Source: AP-15 sp035503615 (GTDB lineage: Bacteria; Pseudomonadota; Alphaproteobacteria; ATCC43930; CGMCC-115725). Taken from it: a DNA stretch of 64,000 nucleotides. The first letter of the stretch is position 1; each line of letters begins with the position of its first letter. Position numbers and translations under genes: made by a program. Positions 63,941 to 64,000 of the stretch are shown here, one piece after another. The stretch spans positions 57,645 to 121,644 of the forward strand of contig DATJTI010000031.1 of the NCBI GenBank assembly GCA_035503615.1, read 5' to 3'. The notes below the pieces were generated by a model. That model had not been told where the DNA came from and did not search any database. It worked only from the letters and a program-made list of their open reading frames with translations.

Positions 63941-64000
63941 ATGAATTCAGCGCAGTGGACCGAGAAATCTTGCCGTGAGCGCCCGGCCGGGCGGCCGGAC
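63941..64000 (+). CDS. possible start of a gene running off the window
   Basis: An ATG at 63941 opens a frame of 20 codons (MNSAQWTEKSCRERPAGRPD) that continues past the window edge. GGAGGAGA at about 63918-63925 and GGGAAG nearer by could serve as ribosome-binding site. The visible part is too short to identify. The preceding gap 63765-63940 holds no other gene that I can see. Confidence 0.3.
   Translation, partial: MNSAQWTEKSCRERPAGRPD

Overview
The window comes from a high-GC (roughly 65-70% by eye) alphaproteobacterium. I infer this from the nuo operon order F-G-H-I-J-K-L-M-N followed by birA-coaX-rnj-mce, the Cpa-type Tad pilus locus, and the density of 4-base ATGA gene overlaps. The layout resembles Rhodospirillales relatives, but no rRNA or other phylogenetic marker is present to fix the genus. 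No tRNA, rRNA, CRISPR array, transposase or phage gene was seen.

Layout. (1) 1-14.5 kb: proton-pumping NADH:quinone oxidoreductase (nuoF partial, then G to N), running into birA, coaX, rnj (RNase J) and mce, with tag after it. A palindromic repeat of about 90 bp sits between nuoF and nuoG. (2) 15.3-19.0 kb: a peptide-modification cluster with two tryptophan-rich precursor peptides, a radical SAM/SPASM maturase of the GrrM/OscB type, an unknown secreted protein and a lytic-transglycosylase-like protein. A GerW-family protein and a two-subunit molybdenum hydroxylase follow. (3) 22-27 kb: an envelope glycosylation group with two polytopic membrane proteins on the minus strand, and a GT2 glycosyltransferase with a methyltransferase on the plus strand. 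(4) 27.5-30.2 kb: alaS. (5) 30.3-39.8 kb: a Tad/Cpa pilus machine (tadD on plus; tadC, tadB, tadA, tadZ/cpaE, cpaD, rcpA/cpaC, cpaB and cpaA on minus) with no Flp pilin, TadE, TadF or TadG in the window. (6) 40-45.5 kb: an MFS transporter, two small unknown pairs or singletons, a zinc alcohol dehydrogenase and an SMP-30-family lactonase. (7) 45.7-53.3 kb: a six-gene hydrogenase-4-like operon whose large subunit lacks the [NiFe] cysteine ligands. It is best read as an energy-converting-hydrogenase-related (Ehr) complex, and its small subunit is fused to a two-cluster ferredoxin. (8) 53.5-64 kb: a DUF6197-like protein, an HpaB-family flavin monooxygenase, an M3 oligopeptidase, an SDR with a substituted catalytic Tyr, a GT9 glycosyltransferase, a methyltransferase, a GST, an MFS transporter and a PRC-barrel protein.

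The two most interesting systems are the double-precursor cyclophane (triceptide) RiPP cluster, with one precursor ending in an almost uninterrupted run of Trp-x-Asn units, and the Ehr-like complex. The latter coexists with a full complex I and keeps its iron-sulfur wire but not the hydrogenase metal centre. A genome-level feature is the large number of short (15-24 bp) perfect or near-perfect tandem duplications, both between genes and inside the RiPP precursor gene.
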